Of a DNA stretch of 64,000 bases, positions 46,474-57,957 are shown in pieces. Source of the stretch: Alligator mississippiensis (Eukaryota; Chordata; Crocodylia; Alligatoridae); contig NC_081829.1 of assembly GCF_030867095.1 (NCBI RefSeq), positions 54,640,491 through 54,704,490 of the forward strand, given 5' to 3'. The notes beneath the pieces are model-generated. The model saw only the letters and a program-made list of their open reading frames with translations. It was not told the DNA's origin and searched no databases. Both the position numbers and the translations under genes were made by a program. Each line of letters opens with the position of its first letter. Positions within the stretch are counted from its first letter, which is position 1.

Positions 46474-47399
46474 GTAAGGAAGACACTACTCTTCAGGGAT
46501 TATTTTAATAAAGAACAAAATATTAGGAGTGCTTTTTTGGCCAAATTTTACATAAAATTCTCTTGTTCTCTGGAATTTAGAGAATTCTGGAATCTAGCAG
46601 TAGTTGCCTACACACAAGGATGCTATGACTGCCAGCTAAGTGATAACACAGAGCAAAGAATGGAAACTTTTGCTCCCAGAGTACAAGCATCTATAAGCTA
46701 CTGAGCAAAAGCAGCAGCTGCACTAACTTAGCCAGCAGAGGGAATCCAAGTGTACTCCAGACATTCCTTCTAGTAAAAGGCAGTTGCACATATGAGTCAG
46801 TTCATTAAAGTCTTCATATTGCACACTGACTTGCTCATATTCAGGAGTGACATGCATATCATAATGTAGCCTAAGAGTTCTCTTTTCCCTAAGAAAGTTC
46901 ATTGAAGTACATTCCCATTTAGCAAAACTATTATGATTTGTGTTTATATATTATGTATGTGGGCATGTGTGTGTATATATATTTGTGTGTGTGTGTGTGT
47001 GTGTGTGTATTTAGGATAACATTTTCATATTCTTATTTAGAGTTTTTCTGATTAATTTTACCTGATATTTTTTCCCTCTTATTGAAGGAGATCAGAATAT
47101 TTGCTTTTAAATGCAAACTCTTTCCCTCATTAAAATAAACAATTAGCTGTTTCATTTATTAAATAAATTGAGGAGATACAAATTAATTTTTGACAAGTAA
47201 TTTCCTTTAAATGTTCAGTCTAAGCTTATTTTCCTATTTTTTGCTATGAGTGAAAAAGAGTTATTTATGTGGCTTGACATTTTTGTCCACCCAGTTAGTA
47301 GTACAGTGTACCTACAGAATATAGAAGACAGCTTCCATGAAATAGAAATGGTGGAATCTTATTTGCACAGCTAGTTTTACTATATTTTATGGCTTTGAA
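46474..47399. other. MYPN intron with (GT)n
   Basis: AT-rich intron after the last visible exon; (GT)n at 46984-47008. No further MYPN exon. Confidence 0.5.
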
Positions 47400-48418
47400 A
47401 GGTGAGCAAAAACTAAACCAGAAAAACCTGGTTGAATTCAGCCCCGGTTTGCAATAGTAGAGTGTTTGTACAAATGTTGGGGGTTTAATCCCCAAGCTTT
47501 TATTTTATGCCCTCTAAATTGAAACCGGGGGGGGGTAATTGAAACCCATCATTTCAATTTTTCCATTATGTTATAGCAAGGAGCCCAATCCTTTCTTTTT
47601 TTTCTACCTGCAGCCAGAGGGGGAGCTGCCAGTAAGCTAAGCAGCCCCTGAGCTGCAGGAGGCCCTGGTCCTTCCCTCTGTGGTAGCAGTGCCCTCCCGG
47701 TCAGGGGGCCTTGCTCAGGTGGGCTGCTAGCAGCCTGGGGGCTGCCCCAGCTTGGAGGCAGAACCAGGCCCAATCCAACTGTTCCCCATGCTCGCCTGCT
47801 GGAAGCCTGCTGGGCACTGCTCCCCAGGAGGGCTCAGGGAACGGTTGGATAAGCCTGGGTCCTTCCTCCAAGCTGAGGCAGCACCTGTACACTGGCAGCC
47901 CACCTGGAAAGCCCTGGGGGGTGCTGCCAATGCAGAGGGAAAGACCGGGCCCCCCACAGCTCAGGGGCCACTTGGCTCACCACCAGCTCCCCCTGGTCAC
48001 AGGCAGACCCTACCAGAAAAAAAAAACAAAGTTCAGGTCTCTTGCTGCCTTTAGCAGTTGTCTGCTGAAGGCAGAAGTGGAAAGGGGCCTGATCTTACTT
48101 TTTTTTATTTTTTAGTGGACTCTCCCACAGCCAGGGGGCAAGTTGGAAACAGGCCAAGTGGCTCCTGAGCTGCGGGGGACTGTAGTCCTTCCCTCCATGG
48201 CAGAGGCACCCCCTGGAGCCACCCAGGTGGGCTGCTAGCAAGCAGGTGCTGCCCCAGCTTAGAGGCAGCACCCAGCCAGATCCAACTCTTCCTTGAGACC
48301 TCCAGAGCTTCCAATGCCCCATGCACTGTCCTGCCACCTTCCTGCCACCTAGGACTGCCTAGGAATGGGATGGCTTGCCCCTGGGGCAAGCAGGGAAAGT
48401 GGTGGAGATGGTGCACAG

Positions 48419-49257
48419 TAGGGCTGTGCGAAGCTTCGGTCCCTGATTCGTTCAGTGAAGATTCGGCCCAATTCGGTCGCTGAATCTCCGAATCTTAATC
48501 AAATCAGAGGACCCTTTAATCTCTCTGAATTGAATCAGAACCCTCTGAATCAATCTGGAGAGATTCAGCGATTCAGGCATAGACACAGTTTTAAATGTTT
48601 TTTCTACATACCTCTAGGTAGCAGGTGGCTCGTGAATGCTGAGATGGTGGGGAGGATGAAGTGTCCCACGGAAGCATGGGGGGCTCCCCAGCATGCTTGG
48701 CAACAGACCTGGAAGTGGACCAGAAGCACTTCTGGTCCACTTCTGAGTCTGCCACAGAGCGCACTGGGGCCCCCCCTGCACTCCTCCAGCTCAGTGCCTG
48801 GTGCTTCCTGGGCCTGGGGGGGCACCCCGGGTCCCCCCATGGCTGATCGTCAAGCCAGGGAAGCACGGGGGGGAAGGAGGGGGGGGCTCTGCATGCTTGG
48901 TGGAGAGCCCAGAAGTGGACCAGAAATACTTCCAGTCCACTTCCAGGTTCGCTGCTGAGGATGCATGGGGGCCCCCACGCTCCTGTGGGACACTCCATCC
49001 ACCCTAACATTGCAGCATTCACGAGCCATGCCCAGTACCTTGACGTATGTAGAAAAAATACTTAAAGCTGTGTCTATGGCCGAATCACTGATTCTCCAAA
49101 TCAGCATCGAATCTTCAGATTCAGGTTTGGCCAAATCAAAGTAGGGACAGTGATCCAAATCAACAAATCAAATCACTGTCCCCGATTCAGGCTGAATCCA
49201 AATCCAAATCGAATAGGGCCTATTTTTTTTGCACACCCCTAGTTTTGCACACCCCTA
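48419..49257. mobile_element. hAT MITE, complete, perfect 8-bp target duplication
   Basis: 839 bp. Left end TAGGGCTGTGCGAA, right end inverted TAGGGGTGTGCAAA. Flanks are GTGCACAG at 48411-48418 and 49258-49265, an exact 8-bp duplication as made by hAT transposases. AT-rich subterminal GAATC/GATTC arrays surround a GC-rich centre with paired AGAAGTGGACCAGAAG words. No coding capacity. Same family as 2321-4341; ends shared with 51124-57949. Confidence 0.9.
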
Positions 49258-49690
49258 GTGCACAGGGTGTTGGAAGTCCACCAAGCCCACATTTCCCCAA
49301 GCCCACATAGGCTTCCAGCACCCTGTCCACCATCCCTGCAGCCTTCTCTGACTACAAGCACACCCAGCCACCCTTCTGCTGCCTCCTCACACTGTCTCAG
49401 GGGCAAGCCAGCCTGTTCCTGGGTTGTCCCAGGCAGTGGGAACAGTGCACGGGGTGCTGGAAACCCTGGTGGGCTTGGGGAAGAGCTTGATTTGGCTGGG
49501 TGCTGCCTCTGAGCTAGGATAGAACCCATCTGTTGCCAGTCTGCCTGGGTGGCCCCAGGCAGGGGGCGGGGGGGGGATGCCACCGCCACAGAGGGAAGGA
49601 GAAAAGGGAAGAACTAGCAGGGACTGCTCAGCCCACTGGCAGCTTGCGCCCCCCCCCCCCCCAACCGTGAGAGAGGCAGGCAGGCTCTGC

Positions 49691-49713
49691 AAAATAAATA
49701 AATAAATAAATAA
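49691..49713. repeat. (AAAT)n microsatellite
   Basis: Five to six AAAT units. Confidence 0.85.
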
Positions 49714-50110
49714 GGTTTGGGCCCCTCGCCACTTTTTGCCTTCAGTAGGTGCCTGCAACAGTGAAATGCCTGCTGAAGACAGAAGTGGCGAGAGGCCCAA
49801 CCCTTTTTTTTCTGCGAGGCCTGCCCACCTCTCCCACAGCTGGAAGGCGAGCGGACAGCTGCTTCATTGCACTTGGCAACATTGCAAAGTAAACTACATC
49901 CAGACATAATTTCATTTGCAATGATGCAAAGTCATTTAAAACCCCCAAAACTGGCACATGTGTAATTGCTTGATGCCATTAAGCCACACAAATTACATTT
50001 TTGTCACATGTACATTGTGACATCCATCACATGTACAAGCACCTGCATATGTCAGATTTAACCCCAATTAAACCAGAGTTTTTCTGGATGTGCATGATGG
50101 TAATGGCAAT

Positions 50111-50601
50111 TACACAACAGAATTGTGATAGCCATACATGTTACAGACAGCCCATAGGCATCCTATACAAATTAGAATAGTGTAAAATGGATAGGAAAAG
50201 TTTTAGGTTGAAAAGTATCTACCAGCCCTGCTCTTTTAAATGATGTGGGTCCTCTCTTCACTTTTGTTATCCTTTTTATGTTCTCATAAGAAATTACACA
50301 GATGAGGGGTATTTGCCTCATGAGGAGACAAATGCCAGCTATCACTTATGGCTGTCAAGCAAACAAGCTTTCCATTCTATGATCCTGTCAAGCAATGCAG
50401 AGAGAAGAACATTTCTAAGATTAAACTGATGGGTTTTCATCCACACATCCTTGCTTGGGAAACTGTTTCAATACATTTTTTAATCTCCAGATTCTCAAAA
50501 CTTATAGTATTCATCTTTTTTTTTTTCCTAAGACTTTAAGGGCCACATTTCCAGAAGTAACTTTTTGCTTGGCATTCTTAAATTTGAGTTAAACACACAT
50601 T
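50111..50601. other. MYPN intron, no repeat recognised
   Basis: AT-rich; T-run at about 50517-50528. Confidence 0.4.
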
Positions 50602-51115
50602 TACTGCGTGCAATTTTGGGCGCCGCACTTCAAGTAGGATGTGGATAACCTGGAGAGGGTCCAGAGAAGGGCCGCTTGTATGGTTAAGGGCTTGCAGGCC
50701 AAGCCCTATGAGGAGAGACTGGGGCACCTGGACCTCTTCAGCCTCTGCAAGAGAAGGCTGAGAGGCAACCTTGTGACTACCTATAAGTTCATCACGGGGG
50801 CACAGAAGGGAATTAGTGAGGCTTTACTCACCAAGGCGCCCCCGGGGCTTACAAGAAATAATGGCCACAAGCTAGCAAAGAGCAGATTTAGAATGGACAT
50901 TAGGAAGAACTTCTTCACAGTTAGAGTGGCTAAAGTCTGGAATGGGCTCCCAAGGGAGGGTGGTGCTCTCCCTTACCCTGGGGGTCTTCAAGAGGAGGTT
51001 AGACAGGCATCTAGCTGGCATCATCTAAACCCAGCACTCTTTCCTGCTTATGCAGGGGGTCAGACTCGATGATCTTTTGAGGTCCCTTCCGACCCTAACA
51101 TCTATGAATCTATGG
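50602..51115 (+). mobile_element. CR1 LINE 3' fragment
   Basis: Starts inside the C-terminal domain (YCVQFWA region) and reads NLERVQRRAACMVKGLQAKP, DLFSLCKRRLRGNLVTTYKF and ITGAQKG in the frame over 50641-51072, which goes out of frame near the end. The 3' UTR ends in ATCTATGAATCTATGG. Close in sequence to the 23510 copy. The large hAT element begins eight bases after its tail. Confidence 0.92.
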
Positions 51116-52179
51116 ATATATGGTAGGGTTATGCAAAATTTTGCCAGCTGTTTTGTTTCAATGCTGTTTTGACTCATTTTAAGCTCGAAACAGTAAAATA
51201 GAAATTAAATGAAGGGCTTCAAAACAGCCTCAAACAAAACCAGGGCAGTTGAAACATTTTGAAAGTTTCAAAACATTTCTAGTTTTGAAGCTAAAGCTGG
51301 GCTTGCTTGCAGGGAAACAGAAAATAAGGAGGGGGAGAGAGAAGAGGGGGAAAGGACTGCTCTGAGATTGACTGTGTAGCTGGCCAGTGACTGTGATTCT
51401 TCCCTGAGGTCCCTTCCAATCCCAGTGCTCTGGAGGAGGGATGGGAAAAACAGCATAAAAAGCAGCATTGTTTGAACTGAGCTGCTTTCTGCCTTGGGGT
51501 CAGTTACTGAACTGTCTTCCAGCAGCTCAGCAGCGTCAGACAACAAATGCTACCATTCATTTCCTACTTGCTAACCTAAAAAGTGTGATTCATCAATACC
51601 TTTTGCTTTCTATACCCTTTTATTTTATTATTATATTAATTAATTTCTTTCAATTTATTCTTCCCCCAAAATCCTCTTTTTGTTTTTGTTAGTCTATTTG
51701 GATTCTTTTCAAATCTGTGCTTTCTCTTACAGTGTGCATTACATTCACTGTGCAGGGAAGCACAGCATAATTATACTGCATATTATAATATAGAATTTAT
51801 ATAGGAACACATACATGCATTTATATATTTTTATTTATTACATAAATACATACATACAATACATAAATACACATACATATACATTTATGTACATATATTA
51901 CATAAATCAGATATCATTACAGAAGAACACACAGCTTTTCCAGCACACCAAGGCAAAGACAAGACACTATGAAACACACCACAAAGCATGCTGGAAAGGC
52001 AGCTGGCAAGCCTTCAGGGAGAGGCAGAAGAGAGGGAAGCAGTGCCAGTGCCACTGCCTGTGCCTGAGTCTGCATCCCTTTCAAGAACACCAGCCATAAC
52101 CTTCCCCCCCCCCCCACCACCACCATGATAACAACCAGCAGCACCAGCATAAGTCTCCTCCACCCCTATTTCACTTCCC

Positions 52180-52625
52180 ATGCTGAGCCTTCCATTGCCA
52201 GAGGAAGAGCTGGAGCTGGATCTCAGTGCCCTAGCAAGGGAAAATCTGGGGAAGGAGTTGGAATCAGCTGAGTTTCTGCTCCACACCCCTCAAGTTTCCC
52301 CTAGAGCCAGGTCTCCTTCCCCAGAAGGCACTTTACAGGAGGTTAAGGTAGAGGTTGCAGAGGCAAATGGCTCAACTGAGTCCACTCCTCCTGTTGCTGT
52401 GCCTCTCCCTGCTGAGGAGGGGGGAAAGGCAGCATCTGCACATGTACCCAGAATTGAGTGGGTAGTGTGGTCTGGGATCATTTTGAGCTGGCAGATGATC
52501 CCACATAAGCTATCTGCCTACACTGCCAAGCCAAAACCAGCCAGGGCAAGGGAACGAAACACATGAGCACATGGGGATTCTGACGCATCTCTGCAGGCAC
52601 CACCCCCTTGCCCTTGCTTCTCCTC
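52180..52625 (+). pseudogene. hAT transposase remnant: acidic N-terminus and BED zinc finger
   Basis: 52180-52566 is open and begins with an acidic Glu/Leu/Ser-rich leader (LPLPEEELELDLSALARENL). The BED finger lies in the next frame from about 52469: VWDHFELADDP, then CLHC (zinc Cys pair), then HLCRHHPLA in a third frame near 52585-52610. One stop after DDPT and at least two frame changes are therefore needed to follow the finger. BED fingers bind transposon ends. Domestic ZBED genes have the same domain, but the terminal repeats and decay argue for transposon. Confidence 0.7.
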
Positions 52626-52818
52626 AGCCTGGCACCAGTGGGAGCATGCCCAAAAAGAAGTCCCCCTCTTGCTCCAAAGACCCCATTCTCACAAAGCAGA
52701 GGCAGGCCACCCTGGAACAGTGGGAGAAAGGTGGACAGAAAGGAGGTTATGATGCCTCCTGCCCACTGGGGGTGGGGGCATTGCAAGGGTGAGTGAGATC
52801 ACCTAGCCCACTGGGGAG

Positions 52819-52977
52819 ATGCTTGCTTTCAATGGCCAGCCCTTCTCCTTAGTTGAGTGGCCAGGGTTCAGACGGCTCATGGCACTTGTGGCCCCATCGT
52901 ACAAAGTGCCCGCACACACCACCTTCAGCGGGACGGTGGTGCCCTCCATGTATGAGGAATGCACATGTCTCTGCTGA
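52819..52977 (+). pseudogene. hAT transposase remnant: start of catalytic region
   Basis: 52 open codons reading PFSLVEWPGFRRLMALVAPS then YKVPAHTTFSGTVVPSMYEE, the conserved 'FSLVENxGFRxLxxxLxPxYxVPSRxTF' region that opens the hAT transposase core. A stop follows at 52975. It lies about 200 bp after the BED finger, as in ZBED-type transposases. The DDE catalytic residues were not located; the frame is lost before the CR1 at 53351. Confidence 0.75.
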
Positions 52978-53350
52978 GCTCCCGTGCCAGGAAAAACTTG
53001 GAGGTATGGCCTGGGGCATGGGGAAGGAGGAGGCCCCAGGTCCTGGGCATAACCTCTAAAACTGCACTCTGCCAGGGTTGGGAGGCCTGGTGGGACTGCC
53101 AGCGGCACAGTAGCCTCAGGAAATGCCAGGATTGAGAATCTGCCTGGTGAAAGGTGGGCAGGAGGCATCATAACCTCCAGCCACCATACACACACACACA
53201 GTCCTGAGGCTTGCTGGTTGCAGTGGAGTTGTCAAGCTGTAGGTAAACTCAGCTTAGTTGCCTGGGATGCCAGCTTTTGGGCTGAAAAACCCTTCAACAG
53301 GCTAAGGAAGCACCTGCAGCTGGCGTGTGTGTGCTCTTCCTGGATGGAAT

Positions 53351-55215
53351 CTTTGAATCATAGGGCTGGAAGGGACCCCAAAGGATCATCTGGTCAAGCC
53401 CTCTGCATGAACAGAAAAGACATCTGAGGTCAGGTGACCCCAGCCAGGTGACCATCCAGTCTTCTCTTGAAGACCTCCAGGGCAGATGATTGTACCACCT
53501 CTGGGGGGAGTTTTTCCATAGTCTGGACACCCTAGTTGTGAAGAAGTTTTTCCTAATGTTCAGCCTGAAACTATCTTCTAGGAGTTTGTGGCTGTTGTTT
53601 CTAGTTTTCCCCCAGGGCACCCTGGTGAACAGTTGTTCACCGAGCCCCCGATGTATGCCTCTGATATAGCAGTAAGCCACAATCAGGTCCCCTCTCAGCC
53701 TTCTTTTCTTTAGGGTGAAGAGTCTGAGATCCCTCAGCCTCTCCTTGTATGGCTTGCCATGCAAGTCTCTGCTCATACAGGTGGCCCTTCTCTGGACCCT
53801 CTCAAGCTTTAGCACGTCCTTGTTGAAGTGCAGTGCCCAGAACTGGATGCAATACTCCAGCTGCGGTCACATCAATGTTGAGTAAAGCAGGGGAATCACT
53901 TCTCTGGTTTTACTGGAGATGCATTGATTGATGCATGCCAGAGTTTTATTGGCCCTAGCAGCTACTGCATCACATTGCTGGCTCATATTCATGCTGGGGC
54001 CTACTGTTACCCCCAGATTCCTTTCATTTGTAGTGCTGGTCAGGTTAGCATTGCCCAGCCTGTAGGTGTGCTGGTGGTTCCTTGCTCCCAGATGTAGCAC
54101 TTTGCATTTCTCTACATTGAACCTCATCTGGTTCTGTTCTGCCCAACATGCCAGCCTATGTAGGTCTGCTTGTATCTGCAGCCTATCTGCACTTGTGTCC
54201 GCGCAGCCCCATATCTTGGTGTCATCCACAAACTTGGCCAATGGGCTTTTCACCCCCTCATCCAGGTTGTTGATGAAGGTATTGACAGCACTGGGCCAAG
54301 TACCAACCCCTGGAGTACATCACTGCCCACACCTCACCAGGACAACACTGATCCATTCATTTGGACTCTGCATCCTACACCGCAAACAGTTTTGCACCCA
54401 CTTGACAGTCTGGCAGTTGAGCCCGATATCTTCCCATTTTCTGATCAGTAACTCATGGAATACCAGGTCAAAGGCTTTCTGGAACTCGAGGTATATGATG
54501 TCAACCACTTTTCTCTCATCCAGGTGATGAGTAACCTGATCACAGAAAGAAGTGAGGTTGGTCAGACAAGACCTGCCCACGACAAAGCCATGCTGGCTAT
54601 CATTCAGTATCATGCCTTCTGCACGTTTGTCACATATAGCCTCTTTGATAAATGTTTCTAGTATTTTCCCTCAAATAGAAGTTAAGCTAATTGGCCTGTA
54701 GCTTCCCGGGTCCTCATGCTTCCCCTTCTTGAAGATGGGCACAACATTGGGCCTCTTCCAGTCCTCTGGGATTTCTCCAGAGGCCCATGATTTTTTAAAG
54801 AACTTTGCCAGGGGCTCTGCAATTATTTCAGCCAACTCTTGCAGCACTGTTGGGTGGAGTTCATCCCGTCCTGCTGATTTACATACATCTAATTTCTTTA
54901 ATTGATCGTATACCTAGTCTGTGTCAATGGTGGGAATGGTGTCAATCCCACCCTGTTCGTTCTGTGCCCTACCTGGCGTGTTGTTCCCCTTGGTCTTGTG
55001 AAAGACCGAGGCAAGTAGTCACTTAGGAGTTCTGTTTTTTCCTGAGTGGTAGTGATCAGGTACCCTGAGGCATTGAACAGCAGCCACACGCTCCCATTAG
55101 TTTTCCTTTTACTCCCTATGTAGCTAAAGAAGAACTTCGTGTCCTCGATTCTTGTAGCCAGTTTTAGTTTGGTTTCTGCCTTAGCTTGCCTAATCTGGTT
55201 TCTACAAGTACAAGG
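53351..55215 (-). mobile_element. CR1 LINE, older subfamily, inside the hAT
   Basis: Minus strand. 3' end at left (ATCATAGGGCTGGAAGGGAC). Reads the C-terminal domain (LKLERVQRRATCMSRDLHGK), RT with LAKFVDDTKIWG (YxDD-type box, about 54245-54210), CKVLHLGARNHQHTYRLGNA, HGFVVGRSCLTNLTSFCDQV, and the linker IGSKRKTNGSVW near 55110. Many frame breaks. It differs clearly from the 23510 and 61513 copies and is older. Confidence 0.88.
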
Positions 55216-55636
55216 AAGGAATAGTGAAGAAGCCAGAGGCTGGCACACAATGCAGGCAAGAAAGCCATTAGTGAAAATGGAAATAGAGGTGTCAGGGGGT
55301 GAGGGACAGGCTGGGGGGGAGGGGAGAGGGGGATGTAGCAGTGCAGGTAAAAGTGGAGGGTTACCTGGGGAGTCAGAGGTCTGGCAGGTTGTAGTGTGTC
55401 AGAATTCCACTTTCTATATTGAGTCCATGAGTTTCTGTAACTAGGAGGTTGATGTAGTGCAGTTCCTAGGTTCGTCTATGAAAAGTGGTCTGTAAATTCC
55501 CATTAAGGATCAGGCCTGAAAGACTGGAGGCAGGTAGTGTTCTGTTCTTGTCTTTGATAGATTTTTGGTGTGCGCTCATTCTGGTGCGCAGTTGTTGGTA
55601 TCGCCTACGTATTTTCCATCAGGGCACTTGGTGCCC
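55216..55636. other. hAT interior, unresolved
   Basis: Mixed composition between the nested CR1 and LTR; includes a G-rich run (about 55298-55332). Not recognised as transposase. Confidence 0.3.
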
Positions 55637-56972
55637 TGTAACAGGAGGGCGGTCAGGGTCGCCGTGCTCTCCCCTGCCGCCTCCTTTACCATGCCAAGCT
55701 GCCGACTCGCACCCTCCAATTCTCGCCTGCCATGACTTTGATTTTATATATTTCGAGAGGGAGGCTGCCTTCTGTCTTCTTGGCCACGGTTCTCCTGTCT
55801 CGGGTGTTCCGTACATCCCAGCCTTATGGGCTATGTGTGGCTCCTACCACCCCTGTACCTCACCCCAAGCCTCGGAGGTGCAACGGACGTTGTTTTGTCT
55901 CTCTCTCTGTCTCCACGCCCTCTCTGGCACTCGGCCTCTCCGCAGCCCTGTCTCTCTCCATGCCCTCTCTCAGGGCCTTCTCAGTAATGCCGCCCTCTCT
56001 CAGGGCCTCACTGTGCCCGCACTGGGGCTTCTCGGTAAGGCTGCCCCCTCTCTGGGGCTCCTCAGTAATGTTGCCCCCTCTCTGGGCTCACCACGCCCAC
56101 ACTGGGGCTTCTTAGCAATGCCCCCCTCTCCGGGGCTCACTGCACCCGCACTGGGGCTTCTCAGTAATGCCCCCTCTCTGGGGCCTTCTCAGTAATGCTG
56201 CCCTCTCTCTGGGGCCATCTGGATAAAGGCTGCCCTCTCTCTGGGCTCACCACACCCGCACTGGGGCTTCTCAGTAGTGCTCCCTCTCTGGGGCCTTCTC
56301 AGTAATGCTGCCCTCTCTCTGGGGCTGTCTCGATAAAGGCTGCCCTCTCTCTGGGCTCACCACGCCTGCACTGGGGCTTCTCAGTAGTGCCCCCTCTCCA
56401 GGGTTCCTCAGTAATGCCACCCCTCTCCAGGGCTCACCGCGTCCGCACTGGGGCTTCTCCACAATGCTTCCCCCTTCTCTGGGGCTTCACCACAATGCTG
56501 CACCCTCACTGGCGCTGGGGTCCCCACTCTGCTGTGGGTCCCCTAGGAGGCCTCTTCCAACCCCTAGTAGCCTCACCCAAACCACCGATTACAAACAACA
56601 ACACAAACGTAAGCCACTTGGCTATAACATAAATGGAAGCCACCCGGCCATAACAACAGTCCAGCCTACCAGGGAATACTCCATCCCTCAGCCGTGTCAG
56701 ACACTGCCCCTTCAGTTAGGCTTTCCCTCTCTTCCATAGCAGAGAGCTCCTTCCCCCTTGGCTGCAAGCAGTGAACTGCCTCTGGCCTCAGCTCCTAGAG
56801 TTTATAAAGGCCAGGCCCTGCCCCTTTCAATCAGCTGACCGCTGGCAGTGTGATCTCTTGCTCCCTCCAGTTGCCCTGGCAACCAACAGCTGGGCTCCTT
56901 ATTCACTGCTAGGGCTCTTTCCCTAGCAGTTTTCCCCTCTTTAGGAGCAGGGCACCTCAATGCTCTGCGACG
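55637..56972 (-). mobile_element. Solo gypsy-type LTR with internal tandem repeats
   Basis: Begins TGTAACAGGAGGG. TGCCC occurs directly outside each proposed edge (55632-55636 and 56973-56977), a fitting 5-bp duplication; the last two bases are CG instead of CA. The box AATTCTCGCCTGCCA (55718-55732) equals the tRNA-Gly(GCC) anticodon arm over 15 nt. The middle (about 55985-56510) is a minisatellite of ACTGGGGCTTCTCAGTAATG and CCCTCTCTGGGGC units. TATA-like TTTATAAAGG at about 56790-56799. Confidence 0.7.
55718..55732 (-). other. U5 box complementary to tRNA-Gly(GCC) anticodon arm
   Basis: Longest exact match of the LTR boxes in this window (15 nt), 81 bp from the LTR edge that would face a primer site. 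Confidence 0.55.
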
Positions 56973-57484
56973 TGCCCTCATGGAGATATGTATTGTATTG
57001 TGAAGATATCGTCATACTAGAGATACTGTTGACAGGTTTTGCATGTCTTGTCATGGCATGGCCTGGATCCATTCAGTGCATTTTGGGCTGTAGGAAGTTG
57101 GCTTCTGGTGATGAGGTTAGTGAGGTTCAGTGCCTGTTTGAATTTACAACCAGTTTTCACAGACGAGTCTATGAGTCAGGTCTCTGACCCAAAGGATGAA
57201 GGGCCCTGGGCACATCAAAACCCCAGGGCTAGGGCTGGCAGGGAGAGTTCTCTGGCAACTGCTGGAGAAGAAGCTCCTGCAGGAAAGGAAAGAAAGGCTC
57301 TGTGAAAGTTTGGTTGCCTGAGATGCTACTAGTGCTACTGTCCTGCTTACCTGTTGTTATTTAAAGTAGTGGACTGGGCTGAGGCTGTAGAGGAGGAGGT
57401 AGCCTCATTGGGGCACACTACCATGTCATGTAGAGGCCCCAGCGCCAGTGAGGGCATGCCTTAACACATACACAAAGTCAGACA

Positions 57485-57750
57485 GCATGAGTTTTGCTTG
57501 TCAGCAGCTTGAGATGCAGTTTCCCAGAAACCCCTCACCTATCTCCTTGGAACTTAGCAAGCTTCGTGGCCTCAGAAGAGGCTACCATGCCTGTAGTTTT
57601 CACCCGCCTGTGCCTTCACCTTTACAAGTGACACAAGTTTTGCTTTCAAGATTTTGAGGTGCCATTTCCCAGAAACCCCTTCAGCTATCTCCTTGAAACT
57701 TGACAGGCTTTGTGGCCTCAGCAAGGGCTACTCTCTCTGCTGTTTTAATT
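57485..57750. repeat. Diverged tandem duplication in hAT right part
   Basis: TTTCCCAGAAACCCCT, ATCTCCTTGRAACTT and TTYGTGGCCTCAG occur twice about 150 bp apart (57520-57580 and 57664-57722). Confidence 0.6.
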
Positions 57751-57957
57751 TGAATCAGGCAAGAAATGACAAAGTTATAGGCAGTTTCATGATTCCCCAT
57801 TATAGCCTATGGGAGAAAAGTTGAAACAGTTTCGATGAAACAAAATGGAACAGTACTTCAAAACAAAATGAAACTCAAAACAAAACACTGTCCCATCAAA
57901 ATGGTGAAATGGAAGTCAAAACGAAATGGTGCTGTTTCACACAGCCCTAGTATATGG

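Larger units (their letters stand above)
47400..50110. mobile_element. Cluster of inverted GC-rich units, probable large palindromic element
   Basis: A unit of about 190 bp (CAGCCAGAGGGGGAGCTG, CCCTGAGCTGC, TTCCCTCTG, CAGGTGGGCTGC, CCCCAGCTTGGAGGCAG) occurs forward at about 47608-47815, inverted at about 47815-48020, forward at about 48118-48300 and inverted at about 49480-49650. Words at the outer edges (CCAGAAAAACCTGGTT at 47419; its inverse near 50080) suggest that the whole is one palindromic element. The 839-bp hAT MITE at 48419-49257 inserted into its middle. Confidence 0.5.
51124..57949 (+). mobile_element. Large hAT transposon (autonomous type, decayed) with nested CR1 and LTR
   Basis: Left end TAGGGTTATGCAAAATTTTG; right end inverted TAGGGCTGTGTGAAACAGCA. 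Flanks ATATATGG (51116-51123) and GTATATGG (57950-57957) agree at 7 of 8. Subterminal AAACAAAATG/TTTTGTTTC words crowd both ends. Coding remnants at 52180-52977 are of hAT transposase type. A CR1 (53351-55215) and a solo LTR (55637-56972) account for 3.2 kb, leaving about 3.6 kb, a normal size for an autonomous hAT. The C-terminal dimerisation region was not recognised. Confidence 0.8.

Noticed and set aside
46474-46704. Continuation of the last MYPN exon frame
   Set aside because: Follows a good donor and a codon-complete exon end; resemblance to myopalladin stops at 46473.
52180-52977. A host ZBED-type gene
   Set aside because: The coding parts are broken, lie between matching terminal inverted repeats with a near-perfect 8-bp duplication, and lack the C-terminal domain.
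55485-56195. 236-codon open frame, Leu/Pro/Ser-rich
   Set aside because: Crosses the edge of the solo LTR and its minisatellite; repeats in the protein mirror the DNA repeats.
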